A stretch of 64,000 nucleotides of DNA, taken from the NCBI RefSeq assembly GCF_963669205.1, contig NZ_OY769915.1, positions 2,206,001 through 2,270,000 of the forward strand, read 5' to 3'. Numbering within the stretch: the first letter of the stretch is position 1; each line of letters opens with the position of its first letter. Of this stretch, positions 18,590-28,067 are shown piece by piece. Source of the stretch: an uncultured Roseibium sp. (GTDB lineage Bacteria; Pseudomonadota; Alphaproteobacteria; Rhizobiales; Stappiaceae). The notes under the pieces were generated by a model that made no database searches, had not been told where the DNA came from, and saw only the letters and a list, made by a program, of their open reading frames with translations. A program made the translations under genes and the position numbers.

Positions 18590-19933
18590 ATGAAATCTGA
18601 AACCCCGAAGCATTCCGGTTTGCTCGATAGGATCCTCGACAGAAGTGCGCAAGTGGGCGTGATCGGCCTCGGCTACGTCGGTTTGCCCCTGGCCGTAACG
18701 ACAGCTCTTCGCGGTTTTTCTGTTACCGGCTTTGATATCGATGAAAGCAAACCGGACAGGCTGAACGCCGGCGAAAGTTACATTGCAGCCGTCCCGGACG
18801 AAATGCTCAAAAGCGCAGGCGACAATGGCAGCGTCACATGGACTGCGGACTTCTCCGGTCTGTCTGAATGCGACGTCATCGTCATATGCGTCCCGACGCC
18901 TTTGACAAAGCACCGTGAACCCGACCTCACATACGTGGAGCACACGGCGCGGGCAATAGCGGAGCACATGCGCAACGGAGCGCTGGTGGTTCTGGAATCC
19001 ACGACGTTTCCAGGAACGACGGAAGAGGTCCTGACGCCCATACTTGCATCAAGCGGACGCAATCCGGACAGCGATTTCTGGGTGGCCTTCAGCCCGGAAC
19101 GCGAGGACCCGGGCAACGAGACCTACCGCACCCATTCCATTCCCAAGATAGTCGGAGCGGACTCCGAGGCATCAAGAACGCTTGCCGCTGCCTTTTACGG
19201 GAATGTGGTCGACCAGGTCGTACCGGTTTCGTCGGCCAAGACTGCTGAGGCGGTCAAGATCACGGAAAACATCTTCCGCGCGGTGAACATTGCGCTCGTG
19301 AACGAACTGAAGGTCATCTACGACGCGATGGGCATCGATGTCTGGGAAGTCATCGAAGGAGCCGCAACGAAACCGTTCGGCTTCATGCCCTTCTATCCGG
19401 GGCCGGGTCTGGGGGGGCACTGCATCCCGATCGACCCGTTTTACCTGACCTGGAAAGCCCGTGAGTTCGGCCACACCACACGCTTCATAGAACTGGCCGG
19501 TGAAATCAACGTGACCATGCCCACCTTTGTCATTTCCAAACTGCGGGAAGTGCTTGACCTGCACTGTGGCAAGGGCCTGTCCACGTCCAGAATCCTGCTG
19601 GTCGGTATCAGTTACAAGAAGAACGTTCCCGACATGCGCGAAAGCCCTTCGGTCACCTTGATGGACATCTTGCTGAAAAGCGGCGCGCAGGTGGATTTTC
19701 TGGATCCCCATGTGGCGCGAATTCCCCGGATGCGGGAGTTTCCTCATCTGTTGGACAGAATTTCCGTTCGGATGGAGGATGTTTCAGCTGCGGCCTATGA
19801 CGCCGTCCTCATTTCCACCGACCACGATACGATTGATTACGGGCGGCTGGTCTCGCTGGACATTCCAATCGTCGACACACGCAATGCCATTGCCTCACGC
19901 GGTCTGGCAATGAAGATGGTGACAAAGGCTTAA
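18590..19933 (+). CDS. Nucleotide-sugar dehydrogenase (UDP-GlcNAc/UDP-Glc 6-dehydrogenase family)
   Basis: 447 residues, the usual family length. The N-terminal Rossmann domain has VGVIGLGYVGLPLAVTTAL (residues 22-40) binding NAD. The central domain has the catalytic Cys278 in GLGGHCIPIDPFYL. The C-terminal domain binds the UDP-sugar (SYKKNVPDMRESPS). Overall it looks closer to WbpA-type UDP-N-acetylhexosamine dehydrogenases than to Ugd, judged by eye only. The product, a UDP-uronic acid, would supply an acidic sugar to the EPS. It lies 282 bases after the exosortase gene, on the same strand. Confidence 0.88.
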   Translation: MKSETPKHSGLLDRILDRSAQVGVIGLGYVGLPLAVTTALRGFSVTGFDIDESKPDRLNAGESYIAAVPDEMLKSAGDNGSVTWTADFSGLSECDVIVICVPTPLTKHREPDLTYVEHTARAIAEHMRNGALVVLESTTFPGTTEEVLTPILASSGRNPDSDFWVAFSPEREDPGNETYRTHSIPKIVGADSEASRTLAAAFYGNVVDQVVPVSSAKTAEAVKITENIFRAVNIALVNELKVIYDAMGIDVWEVIEGAATKPFGFMPFYPGPGLGGHCIPIDPFYLTWKAREFGHTTRFIELAGEINVTMPTFVISKLREVLDLHCGKGLSTSRILLVGISYKKNVPDMRESPSVTLMDILLKSGAQVDFLDPHVARIPRMREFPHLLDRISVRMEDVSAAAYDAVLISTDHDTIDYGRLVSLDIPIVDTRNAIASRGLAMKMVTKA

Positions 19934-20055
19934 GGCCGTTACCTGGCGGTTTCAGCGGCAGACCGTAGCGCCAGGCAGTGCCTCAGGGGAAACGGCGCCG
20001 GCTGCAAGAGCCGCCGGCAGCTGCTTCAGGTCATCCTCGAGACGCGCTTGGCACC

Positions 20056-20943
20056 TTATTGCGGAAGGGCCATGTCTGGCTGTACCGCAAACACGCCAAA
20101 CCGCCGCTTGTCGTCCAGCACGCGCTTTACGATATCGGGCGTTATCTCCTCCGCTTCGGTCGCAAATCCGTAAAGAAGCGCGGTATCGCAAAGGGTGTTG
20201 ATCAGGCGAGGGGTTCCCTGCGTCGCGTAATAGATCAGATCGCAGGCACCCGGTGTGAACAGCGACCTCTTGGCACCTGCCACCTTCAGCCTGTGTGCGA
20301 TATACCCGGCCACTTCCTGCTGTTCGAGAAAAGACAGATGAAAGTCCGAGGTCACGCGCTGAACGAACTGCCTGAGACTTGGCGCGGCCAACATCGTTTT
20401 CAGTTCGGGCTGCCCGCTCAGCACGATCTGGAGCAGTTCGCGGTTATGCGTGTTGATGTTTGAAAGCATTCTCAGTTCTTCAAGGGTTTCCGAACCGAGA
20501 TTTTGCGCTTCGTCAACGATAAGAACCGTCCTGCGGCCCTGTTCATACTGTTCGATCAGGAAATCCCTGAACTGTTTGTAGAGCTTGACGTGAGAGTCGG
20601 TGTCAAAGTCCTGATCAAACGCCATCAGAACCCACTGCAGCAGTTCTCCGCCTCCGCCGGTATTCGACAGGAGCCCGACACAGATGTCGCCCGGAAGCTT
20701 ACTGAGCAGATGTTGAATGAGCGTCGTTTTACCTGCACCCACCTCGCCAGTGATCACGGTAAAGCCGGCATGGTTTACAATGCCGTATTCCAGCATCGCA
20801 AACGCCATGCTGTGGGGACCCGCCCAATAGATGAAGCGTGGATCCGGTACTAGCGCAAATGGCTTCGTCAAGAGGCCGTAATACGGCTCATACATCATCG
20901 ACCCCGAGCTACGTGACTGTTGAAATTTATTGTCCTGTTGCAT
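20056..20943 (-). CDS. ExeA-like secretion ATPase of exosortase/EPS loci
   Basis: About 295 residues of the AAA_22/ExeA family. Motifs: MYEPYYGLLTKPF near the start (typical opening of this subfamily), Walker A GEVGAGKTTL, Walker B TVLIVDEAQNL and a sensor region LLQIVLSGQPEL. Such ATPases are regular members of PEP-CTERM exosortase loci, with an unproven role in export or assembly. Start choice: ATG at 20943 (after GATGGTGG). An internal ATG at 20895 begins exactly at the conserved MYEPYYGL and is also plausible. It lies 366 bases downstream of the second VPLPA-CTERM gene, on the same strand. Confidence 0.85.
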   Translation of the reverse strand: MQQDNKFQQSRSSGSMMYEPYYGLLTKPFALVPDPRFIYWAGPHSMAFAMLEYGIVNHAGFTVITGEVGAGKTTLIQHLLSKLPGDICVGLLSNTGGGGELLQWVLMAFDQDFDTDSHVKLYKQFRDFLIEQYEQGRRTVLIVDEAQNLGSETLEELRMLSNINTHNRELLQIVLSGQPELKTMLAAPSLRQFVQRVTSDFHLSFLEQQEVAGYIAHRLKVAGAKRSLFTPGACDLIYYATQGTPRLINTLCDTALLYGFATEAEEITPDIVKRVLDDKRRFGVFAVQPDMALPQ

Positions 20944-21309
20944 TGTCCACCATCGGTAAAATAGCAACGTGTTATAACTATATGGTGATGCTTACCTTAC
21001 CGTTTCATTTTGTAGCTATTAAGTAATTTTCTCGCACACATTCAAGAATTTACTCGATAGATGGTGAGATCGTCAGTGTTTTTTTCGGCACAATACACCA
21101 GCAAGGCACCACCCAGACATAGGTTGATTTCGGCCGTTTACAATAAACTTAATAGCAATCAATTGAGGCGAAATCACAGCGATTGAATATGCTAAAGCAC
21201 ACAGGTAGAAAATGTAAAGTATTAAACTCGCACTCCTTTTGCAGTATCCGAAGTTACAGGGAGGATGCAAGGATTGAAAGGCAAAAAAATAACCAGTTTT
21301 GCCGAGTAA
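20944..21309. other. AT-rich intergenic region upstream of the ATPase gene
   Basis: 366 bases with no credible gene. Much of 20960-21260 is AT-rich and probably holds the ATPase promoter. Confidence 0.45.
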
Positions 21310-22023
21310 TTAGGCAGCTGCTTTGGGTTTCTTGCGGGTGCCCGTAAGGTAGAGACCTGTCAGTCCAAAGGCGAGCAACAAACCGGCAGCGGGCAACGGC
21401 ACGGGTGTCACGCTCACCAGGTTCTGACTGTATCTCGTTCCATTCCGGTAACCGAGTGACTCGTAATAGTCGACTTGATAGGACTGGGTGATCTGGCCGC
21501 CAAGGTTGCCCAGAAATGCATTTGCAGCATCGACAGCGCCCATGCTGGCCACTGTGCTGAACGTTCCGTTTTGAACATCCAGCGTTCCGGACGACTCGTA
21601 GGCAATTTCCCAAAGCGCAAGCTGGAAGCCGGCGGATTGATTGTCGTTGCTAAGGTCCAGGTCAAGGTAGGCGGTTTCGAACAGGCTTTCAATATTGGTC
21701 TTTTGCGTATCGCTGAAGGAGAACGTGTTTGAGAACGGCGCGTTGGTCATTTCGTACAACCCCTTCAACGTGAGGGAATGCGCGATATCAAGGCACCAGG
21801 CGACGAGATCAAAATTGTTGGTCGTATCCGTAATCCGGAACCCTCCGGCTCTGACCCGTTGGTTCAAGTTTGGAGTTCCGGTGTTGATAATTCTAAGCGT
21901 CTCGTTGCCGCCACCGCCGAATATGTCGCTGTATGTTTTCCCGAGTTTTACAGGCGCCGCCGAAGCTGCAACGGAGCTGATCGCCAGGAATCCGAGCGCT
22001 GACAAATACGACAACAGTTTCAT
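21310..22023 (-). CDS. VPLPA-CTERM sorting-domain protein 2
   Basis: 237 residues from the ATG at 22023, chosen because AAGGTG lies 9 bases upstream (an in-frame GTG at 22035 is less likely). Residues 1-22 form a Sec signal peptide (hydrophobic core, ASA at its end). The last 30 residues are the sorting tag: VPLPAAGLLLAF, a hydrophobic helix, then TGTRKKPKAAA. The body resembles secreted surface proteins with a single Trp/Cys region (FDLVAWCLDIAHSLTL) but no named domain; phrases like QLALWEIAYESSGTLDVQNG recall thioester/PEP-CTERM surface proteins. The window's XrtD-type exosortase is its likely processor. It lies 243 bases downstream of the kinase gene. Confidence 0.87.
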   Translation of the reverse strand: MKLLSYLSALGFLAISSVAASAAPVKLGKTYSDIFGGGGNETLRIINTGTPNLNQRVRAGGFRITDTTNNFDLVAWCLDIAHSLTLKGLYEMTNAPFSNTFSFSDTQKTNIESLFETAYLDLDLSNDNQSAGFQLALWEIAYESSGTLDVQNGTFSTVASMGAVDAANAFLGNLGGQITQSYQVDYYESLGYRNGTRYSQNLVSVTPVPLPAAGLLLAFGLTGLYLTGTRKKPKAAA

Positions 22024-22266
22024 GATCGAAAACACCTTGAGTTGAATAGTCAGTTGTTTAAAATTTTAGTGTTCACCGAGTACCACGCACGTGTGTCGCT
22101 CTCAAGAGTTTCGTGCAGACGCGGAAGCAAGTTCTTCAATAATGGTTACCAAGGCAGCCTGATGCACTGAATTAGGTGCAAAAATGTCGTACTGAATTGG
22201 CGTGATAACTAAATTTACGCGTGGAAGACCTGCTGAGGCACATCGAGATGTGCTCCGAATAGGAAT

Positions 22267-23109
22267 TTAATAATAGTAATCTTCAGTTTGTGCGTCTTCG
22301 CATTTGTTTAGAACTATCCCGAGAAGCTTGTCGAGTTCGTTTATTTGCAATTCGCACTCGTCCACCTCTGCCGTCGTTGTTGTTCCAGATGCAACAACAA
22401 GAAGAGAAGTATCAATCCTTGGTAGAAAACCGAGGGCATCGTCGCTGCTTTTCATCGGAGGAAGGTCAAACAGCACGATTTCCGGCGACAATTCCCTTTC
22501 GATAAAATCGAAGAGTTCGAGCATTCTGGGCGCTTGGAGCAGTTCGGACGAAGCCGGCGTATGACCGCTGTTTAGACCTAGAGTGAGATTTGGGTCAACT
22601 TGAACAAAGCAATCACGTGCTTCATCGGCTCGTTCAAGAAGATATTGGGCGATCGACCGGTCGGGTTCGATGTTCAGCGTCGGCGCGATAGAAGGTCTTC
22701 TCAGATCCAGGTCGACAACGACCGTCTTGAGCCCTGGATTGCGCGACAGGCTGAATGCGAGATTGAGCGTGACCATGGTCTTGCCGCATCCGGGCGTCGG
22801 GGAGGTAATTGCAAGCGACTTCCACTTGTTGTCGGACATGGCCTGCCGCACACGTGTGCGCAGGAGATTGAACGCAATGTGGTTCGGATCGTCCATCGAC
22901 TTAGAGACGATACGCTTCTTCTCCAGGTGCCTGGAATCGATCTGCACTTGACGAAGCGCGGGCTTTTCAGCAACTGGCTTGCGGTCCACCGAAGCGATGT
23001 TGTTAACGGGTTTTTGCGGTTCTGGCGCGGGAGCCGCATCGGCTGTGGCCGGAGCAATCGCTTCGTCCAAAACGCCAGCCTTCTTCAGCGCACTTTTGAT
23101 GTGTTCCAC
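22267..23109 (-). CDS. BY-type tyrosine kinase (CpsD/CapB/EpsG-like)
   Basis: 280 residues. A variable N-terminal tail of about 85 residues precedes a ParA/MinD-like ATPase with Walker A TPGCGKTM (105-112), Walker A' VVVDLDLRRPS (130-140) and Walker B EIVLFDLPP. The C terminus ends in a short tyrosine cluster (YYY, 278-280) suited to autophosphorylation. By family knowledge the kinase cycles with a separate membrane chain-length protein to control EPS polymer length and export. Here that partner is the next gene upstream, 41 bases away, so the two functions are on separate chains, as in exosortase-type EPS loci. Confidence 0.88.
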   Translation of the reverse strand: MEHIKSALKKAGVLDEAIAPATADAAPAPEPQKPVNNIASVDRKPVAEKPALRQVQIDSRHLEKKRIVSKSMDDPNHIAFNLLRTRVRQAMSDNKWKSLAITSPTPGCGKTMVTLNLAFSLSRNPGLKTVVVDLDLRRPSIAPTLNIEPDRSIAQYLLERADEARDCFVQVDPNLTLGLNSGHTPASSELLQAPRMLELFDFIERELSPEIVLFDLPPMKSSDDALGFLPRIDTSLLVVASGTTTTAEVDECELQINELDKLLGIVLNKCEDAQTEDYYY

Positions 23110-23150
23110 GCAGCGTATCTCCGAGTTTCGCGTATGAGCGGCTTAAGGGC

Positions 23151-24707
23151 TTACAGCAGGTTGAATTGTGCCATGAACGGTTCAACAATGTGCCAGACCC
23201 GTTCAGCAAGAAGATCGATCGGCTGGACATATTGGTGAACAACCGCCAGAACACCCATTATACCCAGCAAGAAAAGGCAGACAGTTAAGATTCGGCGAGA
23301 TATCCGACGAATCCTTTCCCGTCTTGTGGTTACATAGGGGATCACGGCGATCGGTCTGACCTTCAAGCGCCGTTCAAGGTCACCTGCCGTGCGGATGCTG
23401 TTGTCGAAGAATTCAAGAAGCAGGACCAGCGCTGCGCCGATTGCAATCGCGCCGCCGCCGCCGGCAGCTACTATCTGTGTGCGGTTCGGTTTGGTCGCCT
23501 CTTCGGGAACGGTGGCCTGTTCCAGCACTTCGAAACGCTCCGCTTGCCGGTCTTCCTCCAGCCGTTCACCGATTTCCGCGTCGGTGAGTTTCAGCTTTGT
23601 CTGATTGAACTCGTACTGAAGATTTTCGTAATCGCGGACCATCGCGGAAAGCTCGACTTCGATAACCGGGGTTTTTGCGATGCTTTCTCTCAGTTCGTTG
23701 GCCTTGCGCTGCAGGCTAGCCTTCTCTGCAAGGAGCAGGTTCTCCCGCGCCTCCGGATCGGCCGTGAAACCCTCTTGTTCCATCTGCGACTTGATCGCCG
23801 CAATATCTATCTCCACCTGTGCAATTTGCCTGTCCAGGTCATCCATTGTCCGCTGGGATACGAAACCCTTTTCCAACAGCGGGCCAAGGAGTTCGCGTCG
23901 CTCAACAAAGGAGTCGAAGTCCAGTTCCCTGGACTGGAGGCGATACACGAGTTGTTTTGCTTCGGCGTCCGTGGCCGTACCCGTACTTAGGCCCGAATTC
24001 TGAGACAAACGGATTTGTTGATCGAGTGAGTCAATCTGCTCTGCGATTTCGGAGAGGTCCTCGCGGCGCATGGCGAGCGTTTCAGGAAGCGCGTTTTCGT
24101 TGTCGCGCTTGTACTCGGCCATTTTCCTCTCCAGTAACACGAGATCACTCTCAAGTTGCTGAAGTTGTTGCTGGAAGAAGTTGCTGGTTTCAGCGGCTCG
24201 CCGGAGACGGGTTTCGAGATTTTGCGAAAGAATAGACGTTACCAACTCGTTCGCGACGCGAGCTGCTGTGATGGCACTGGTGTATTGGAAAGACACATCG
24301 AAGCCAATGACTTGCGTGTTTCTTCCTGAGCTTGCGATCGCTATCTGTTCGATAGAAATTGCCTCCCGCATTTCTTCAACAACTTCTGTTGGGGAAAGCG
24401 TTCCAGCTTTGTTTGTTTGGTAGAGCGAAAACTCGTTGGCAATGCTCAGCAGATTGTCGCGAGCCAGAAGACGTTGTTCGATGACCTTGATGCGTTCTCT
24501 AGGAGAGGCAGTCACGGTCGTGGACGCCAACTCTGTTGGGATGCGCTGCGACTCGATCAAGATCGTCGCTTTCGCTTCGAAACTCCGAGGCAGCGTGAAA
24601 GCGAATGCGGTCACCATCGAAAATACGAGGATCGCAGGAATGAGAAAGTAAAGATACCTGCGTTTCGCGATCGAAATTATCGCACTGAGATCAAAACCGT
24701 GTTCCAT
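23151..24707 (-). CDS. Wzz/GumC-type polysaccharide chain-length protein
   Basis: 518 residues. A first membrane helix lies at about 18-40, followed by a periplasmic part with long coiled-coil segments (about 160-390, with repeated heptads such as QQQLQQLESDLVLLERKM). It then has a Pro-rich motif near VPEEATKPNRT, a second membrane helix (about 425-445) and a third hydrophobic segment (about 480-500). This is the PCP/GumC layout without a fused kinase domain. It partners with the BY-kinase encoded next. The ATG at 24707 is one codon after a TTG; a weak TTAGGA precedes it. It lies 48 bases after the TPR lipoprotein gene, probably in one transcript. Confidence 0.87.
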   Translation of the reverse strand: MEHGFDLSAIISIAKRRYLYFLIPAILVFSMVTAFAFTLPRSFEAKATILIESQRIPTELASTTVTASPRERIKVIEQRLLARDNLLSIANEFSLYQTNKAGTLSPTEVVEEMREAISIEQIAIASSGRNTQVIGFDVSFQYTSAITAARVANELVTSILSQNLETRLRRAAETSNFFQQQLQQLESDLVLLERKMAEYKRDNENALPETLAMRREDLSEIAEQIDSLDQQIRLSQNSGLSTGTATDAEAKQLVYRLQSRELDFDSFVERRELLGPLLEKGFVSQRTMDDLDRQIAQVEIDIAAIKSQMEQEGFTADPEARENLLLAEKASLQRKANELRESIAKTPVIEVELSAMVRDYENLQYEFNQTKLKLTDAEIGERLEEDRQAERFEVLEQATVPEEATKPNRTQIVAAGGGGAIAIGAALVLLLEFFDNSIRTAGDLERRLKVRPIAVIPYVTTRRERIRRISRRILTVCLFLLGIMGVLAVVHQYVQPIDLLAERVWHIVEPFMAQFNLL

Positions 24708-24755
24708 CAATCCTAACCGTTTTCGCTCGACGCGCCCTGAAATTAGCCGGAACTC

Positions 24756-27200
24756 TTAGTCCGATTCGGGCGTCGCAGATTGGTTCTCCAGACGCTCAAT
24801 CGTTTGTCGCGCTTGTTCGAGATCTTGTTCTGTCATAACTGTCTTAAGATCAAGTGCCTTTTCAAGCGCTGCAATTGCCTGCTTCTCTTGGTTCAACTGT
24901 GCAAGCGCCATGCCATAGTGAAAATGGGCGAGACCCATGGTCGGCAGGTTCTGCGAGGCATTTCTCAAGAGCGGAAGCGCGGAAGAGTATTCGCCGCGCA
25001 AGTAGTAAATCCAGCCAAGCGTATCCAGATATTGCGGAACTTCCGAAGTCCTGAACCTCTGGGCAATCTCGAAAGCCCGATCCAGGGATGCCTGATCCCC
25101 TTTGCGCTCTGACAAAAGGCTGGCAAGGTCATTTGCGACGATGGTTGAGTCCGGATCGGCAGCAAACATGGCTTCGTACTGCGCTATCGCCTCGTCGAAG
25201 CGTTCAGCCTGTTGCAAAATTGTAGTAAGCATAAGCTGCAAGCCGGCGTTTGTTTCCTCTTTTGCCAAACCGGCGCGAATCTCCGCCTCGGCATTTTCAG
25301 GCTGATTGGTTGCCATGTAGAACTTCGCGAGAGATGTGTTTCCCAGGGCGCTTTCAGGATCTGTCGAGGCTAGTTTGTAGGCACTTTCGGCCTCATCCAA
25401 TCGGCTTTGCGCCAAATAAACCGACCCCAAGAGCGTTCTAGCCAGCGTGTTGTTCGGTTCATCCTCCAAAACGGCTTCCAGGTGTTCCTTGGCAGCTTCG
25501 TGCCGTCCGGCCTTGACGAACGCTCCGATCAGGTCAGGAAGAAACTCCGTTTCACCTTCTGTCCCGGTCATGGAATCCTGCAGGAGAGTGATGCTCTCCT
25601 CGTGCCGGTCCTGACCACCCAGCGCTGCTGCATAAATCTTGTCAGCGGCTCCATCCTCGACGTTCGGTGCCTGACGCATCACCTCGGCGATTTCCTGTGC
25701 GCCGGCCCAGTCTCGCTTCGCGAGCTTTTGCTGCGCTAGGATGGACAGAACCCGCGTGTTGCCCGGATGGCGCTCCCGTATAGTCTCGAGGACGCGCTCT
25801 GCCTGGTCGGATCTGCCGTGGCGCATGAGGAATTGAACCAGTGGCAAACCGGCTTCCGGTGAATTGTTGTCGAGCGCCAGAGCTTTTGAATATTGCTCTT
25901 CAGCGAGTACAGAAGCGCCGTCCCGCTCGTAGGCTGCGCCGAGCATCGTGCGCAAGCGGGCATTTTCCGGCGCCTCATTTAGTGCCAGAAGAATATCGTC
26001 AATAGCGCCGTTGATGTCATTTTGCGAAGTCTTGATCGAAGCGCGCAATCGAAGAGCCTCTACGTTCTTTGCGTCGCTATCAAGCACCTCGTTAACCAGC
26101 TCCCCGGATTGAGCAATGTCGCCTTCTTGCCCGTACATCATGGCCAGCAGGATGCGCGCCTGGTTTTTTTGCTCCGTGTCATCGGTCTCGGATATGACGG
26201 ATTGCATGACACCAATCGCTTCAGCGCCCTGACGGGACCTGAACATCAGCTCGCCGAGGGCGATTTCAAGCGGAAACGTGTTACCGCCCGCCTTGTCGCG
26301 TTCCGCGATGATTTTCTCGAGTTCGGAGCGGGCCGCGTCCAAACCTTTCTGCGTGCCAAGGAAGGTTACCAGCGCGAGTTGCGCCTGATCTTCCGACCGA
26401 CGGTTCGCTGCGAACTGCCGCATTACACGTTCTGCATCTTCGGGTCTGTTATTGACGAGATGCCAGCGGACCCAGGCCTGACTGAACTGATTGTTCTCCG
26501 GCAGCGCTTCGACCAGGCTCGCGAAAAGATCCTCGATTGCTTCTTCGTCCCCCAGCGCCTCGAGTACCGAAAGTTTCAACACTTGCAGGCTGACATCGTT
26601 GAGGCTGTCCGCCGGTGCGGTGTTCAGCACCTTCAGAGCGCCCTCCGGATCGTTGGCGATCATGCGCGCAGACGCCATCACGATCAGGGCATCCGTTGAG
26701 CCAGGCTGAGCTTTCAGGGCCTCTTCAGCGAGCTTTTCCGCCTCTTCGCGATTGCCGGCCCTGAGTTCGAAGGTTGCCCGGGCTACCAGGACACCAGGAT
26801 CATTCGGAGCGATCTTCATCGCTTCCGTGAGATATTTCTCTGCTTGTTCAGTCTGGTTCGCTGTCAGCAGAATGTAGACGAGCTTCAGGCGCGAGGGCAG
26901 GTGTTCGCTATCTTGCTCCGAGACACCGAGGAACAATCTGTAGGCGCCTTGGACTTCACCTTCGGCTTCCTGAACCTCCCCGAATGCAAACAGTGCGTCG
27001 GTGTGGTCGGCATTCAGCTTAAGTGCGTTACGGAACTCGAGGCTAGCCGAGGTGAGGTCACCCTCTTCGACAAGTTCAAGTCCGCGCTTGTAATGATTTT
27101 CCGCTCTTTCTTCTGAAGAACTGCATCCGACTAAAAACATTAAGCCAAAAATCGTCACAAAATAAGCGACTGCCTGCTTAAAACGCGGCGCCGTAGTCAT
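24756..27200 (-). CDS. prsT: PrsT-like TPR lipoprotein of exosortase EPS systems
   Basis: 814 residues from the ATG at 27200, which follows GCAGGAGCAG. Residues 1-25 form a lipoprotein signal with lipobox LVGC and Cys26 as the lipidated residue. The rest is a run of about 20 tetratricopeptide repeats (A-x6-A-L-x-L/D-P-x-N phrases throughout). The length, lipobox and TPR array fit the PEP-CTERM-system TPR lipoprotein family PrsT. In related systems such proteins are thought to scaffold EPS secretion between inner and outer membranes; direct function is not established. It starts the minus-strand group prsT, chain-length protein, kinase. Confidence 0.82.
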   Translation of the reverse strand: MTTAPRFKQAVAYFVTIFGLMFLVGCSSSEERAENHYKRGLELVEEGDLTSASLEFRNALKLNADHTDALFAFGEVQEAEGEVQGAYRLFLGVSEQDSEHLPSRLKLVYILLTANQTEQAEKYLTEAMKIAPNDPGVLVARATFELRAGNREEAEKLAEEALKAQPGSTDALIVMASARMIANDPEGALKVLNTAPADSLNDVSLQVLKLSVLEALGDEEAIEDLFASLVEALPENNQFSQAWVRWHLVNNRPEDAERVMRQFAANRRSEDQAQLALVTFLGTQKGLDAARSELEKIIAERDKAGGNTFPLEIALGELMFRSRQGAEAIGVMQSVISETDDTEQKNQARILLAMMYGQEGDIAQSGELVNEVLDSDAKNVEALRLRASIKTSQNDINGAIDDILLALNEAPENARLRTMLGAAYERDGASVLAEEQYSKALALDNNSPEAGLPLVQFLMRHGRSDQAERVLETIRERHPGNTRVLSILAQQKLAKRDWAGAQEIAEVMRQAPNVEDGAADKIYAAALGGQDRHEESITLLQDSMTGTEGETEFLPDLIGAFVKAGRHEAAKEHLEAVLEDEPNNTLARTLLGSVYLAQSRLDEAESAYKLASTDPESALGNTSLAKFYMATNQPENAEAEIRAGLAKEETNAGLQLMLTTILQQAERFDEAIAQYEAMFAADPDSTIVANDLASLLSERKGDQASLDRAFEIAQRFRTSEVPQYLDTLGWIYYLRGEYSSALPLLRNASQNLPTMGLAHFHYGMALAQLNQEKQAIAALEKALDLKTVMTEQDLEQARQTIERLENQSATPESD

Positions 27201-27624
27201 GAAAACTGCTCCTGCAAACTGCCGTATCATCGCAACACTAAAATAGGCGCTCGTTGTTAAAAATTCGAGGCACAATTTTGTTAGAATTCTCTTAAGGTTA
27301 AATCTTGGTCGTTTGATGACGGCTGCCTTTTCGGTTTACCTCGAATTTTTCCGTCAAGTTTGTTGAAAACCTTCGGCCACAGCGCATTCGTGCGCGGGCA
27401 AACAAGATTAGCTGCGCATCAATCATTCGAAGATGCGGGCGAATTCTCGGAACGCCGGCAAAAGAACGGATACACAGTGGATGTTTGCCTGGCGCGTCGC
27501 GAAATTTCGAGCCGCTTCGGGTTTTGGTTCGCATCATTCCCGCGCCCTGACATAGAAGGTCCGGCTGCCACGAAAAGTTGCCATGAGCGGAAGACAGAGC
27601 AGGGGATCGCGCAGGCTGAGGCGA
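27201..27624. other. Intergenic region upstream of prsT
   Basis: 424 bases with no supportable coding sequence. The part next to prsT is AT-rich and probably carries its promoter. Confidence 0.45.
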
Positions 27625-27828
27625 TCAGGCATTCTTTGTTTTCTGGATAAACAAAACCGCTGTCATCACAAGCACCGTCAACGGCCAGACCACGGCGGAA
27701 ACAAGTGCTGCCACTAGCTGAACCATTCCGGTTCGCCGCGACTCCGCCAGCTCCATTGCGCTAAGTGCGAAAAACACAAATGAGATCGCGCAATACACAA
27801 CCAGCCCAAATCCAATCATTAAAAACAT
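27625..27828 (-). CDS. Small two-helix membrane protein, unknown function
   Basis: 67 residues from the ATG at 27828 (a TTG at 27858 would add 10). Two hydrophobic helices, FLMIGFGLVVYCAISFVFF and LVAALVSAVVWPLTVLVM, flank a polar turn (MELAESRRTG), and the protein ends in the charged tail QKTKNA. The hydrophobic-polar-hydrophobic pattern and clean end make it a believable small integral membrane protein, but I recognise no family. It stands alone between prsT and the FMN reductase gene. A modest CGGGA lies upstream as a ribosome site. Confidence 0.5.
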   Translation of the reverse strand: MFLMIGFGLVVYCAISFVFFALSAMELAESRRTGMVQLVAALVSAVVWPLTVLVMTAVLFIQKTKNA

Positions 27829-28067
27829 TATCGAAAATCCCGCCGCTGCGACGCGCAACAGTTGATGCTCATGCGTTAAATATGGTTAAAAGTTTACTAC
27901 GCTCGCGCAAAAATGGCAAAGGTACCGTTCTCACTCGGGGAACATTATCCTGTTCAATCGCAGCGACGAGGCTGGGTTTTGGGCCGTAAACCGCAAGGTT
28001 GAGCGATTGATTGCGCCGAGACATGTCTTGACCGGTGCGCTCACGTTTACGTGATGCCGCCGAATTG

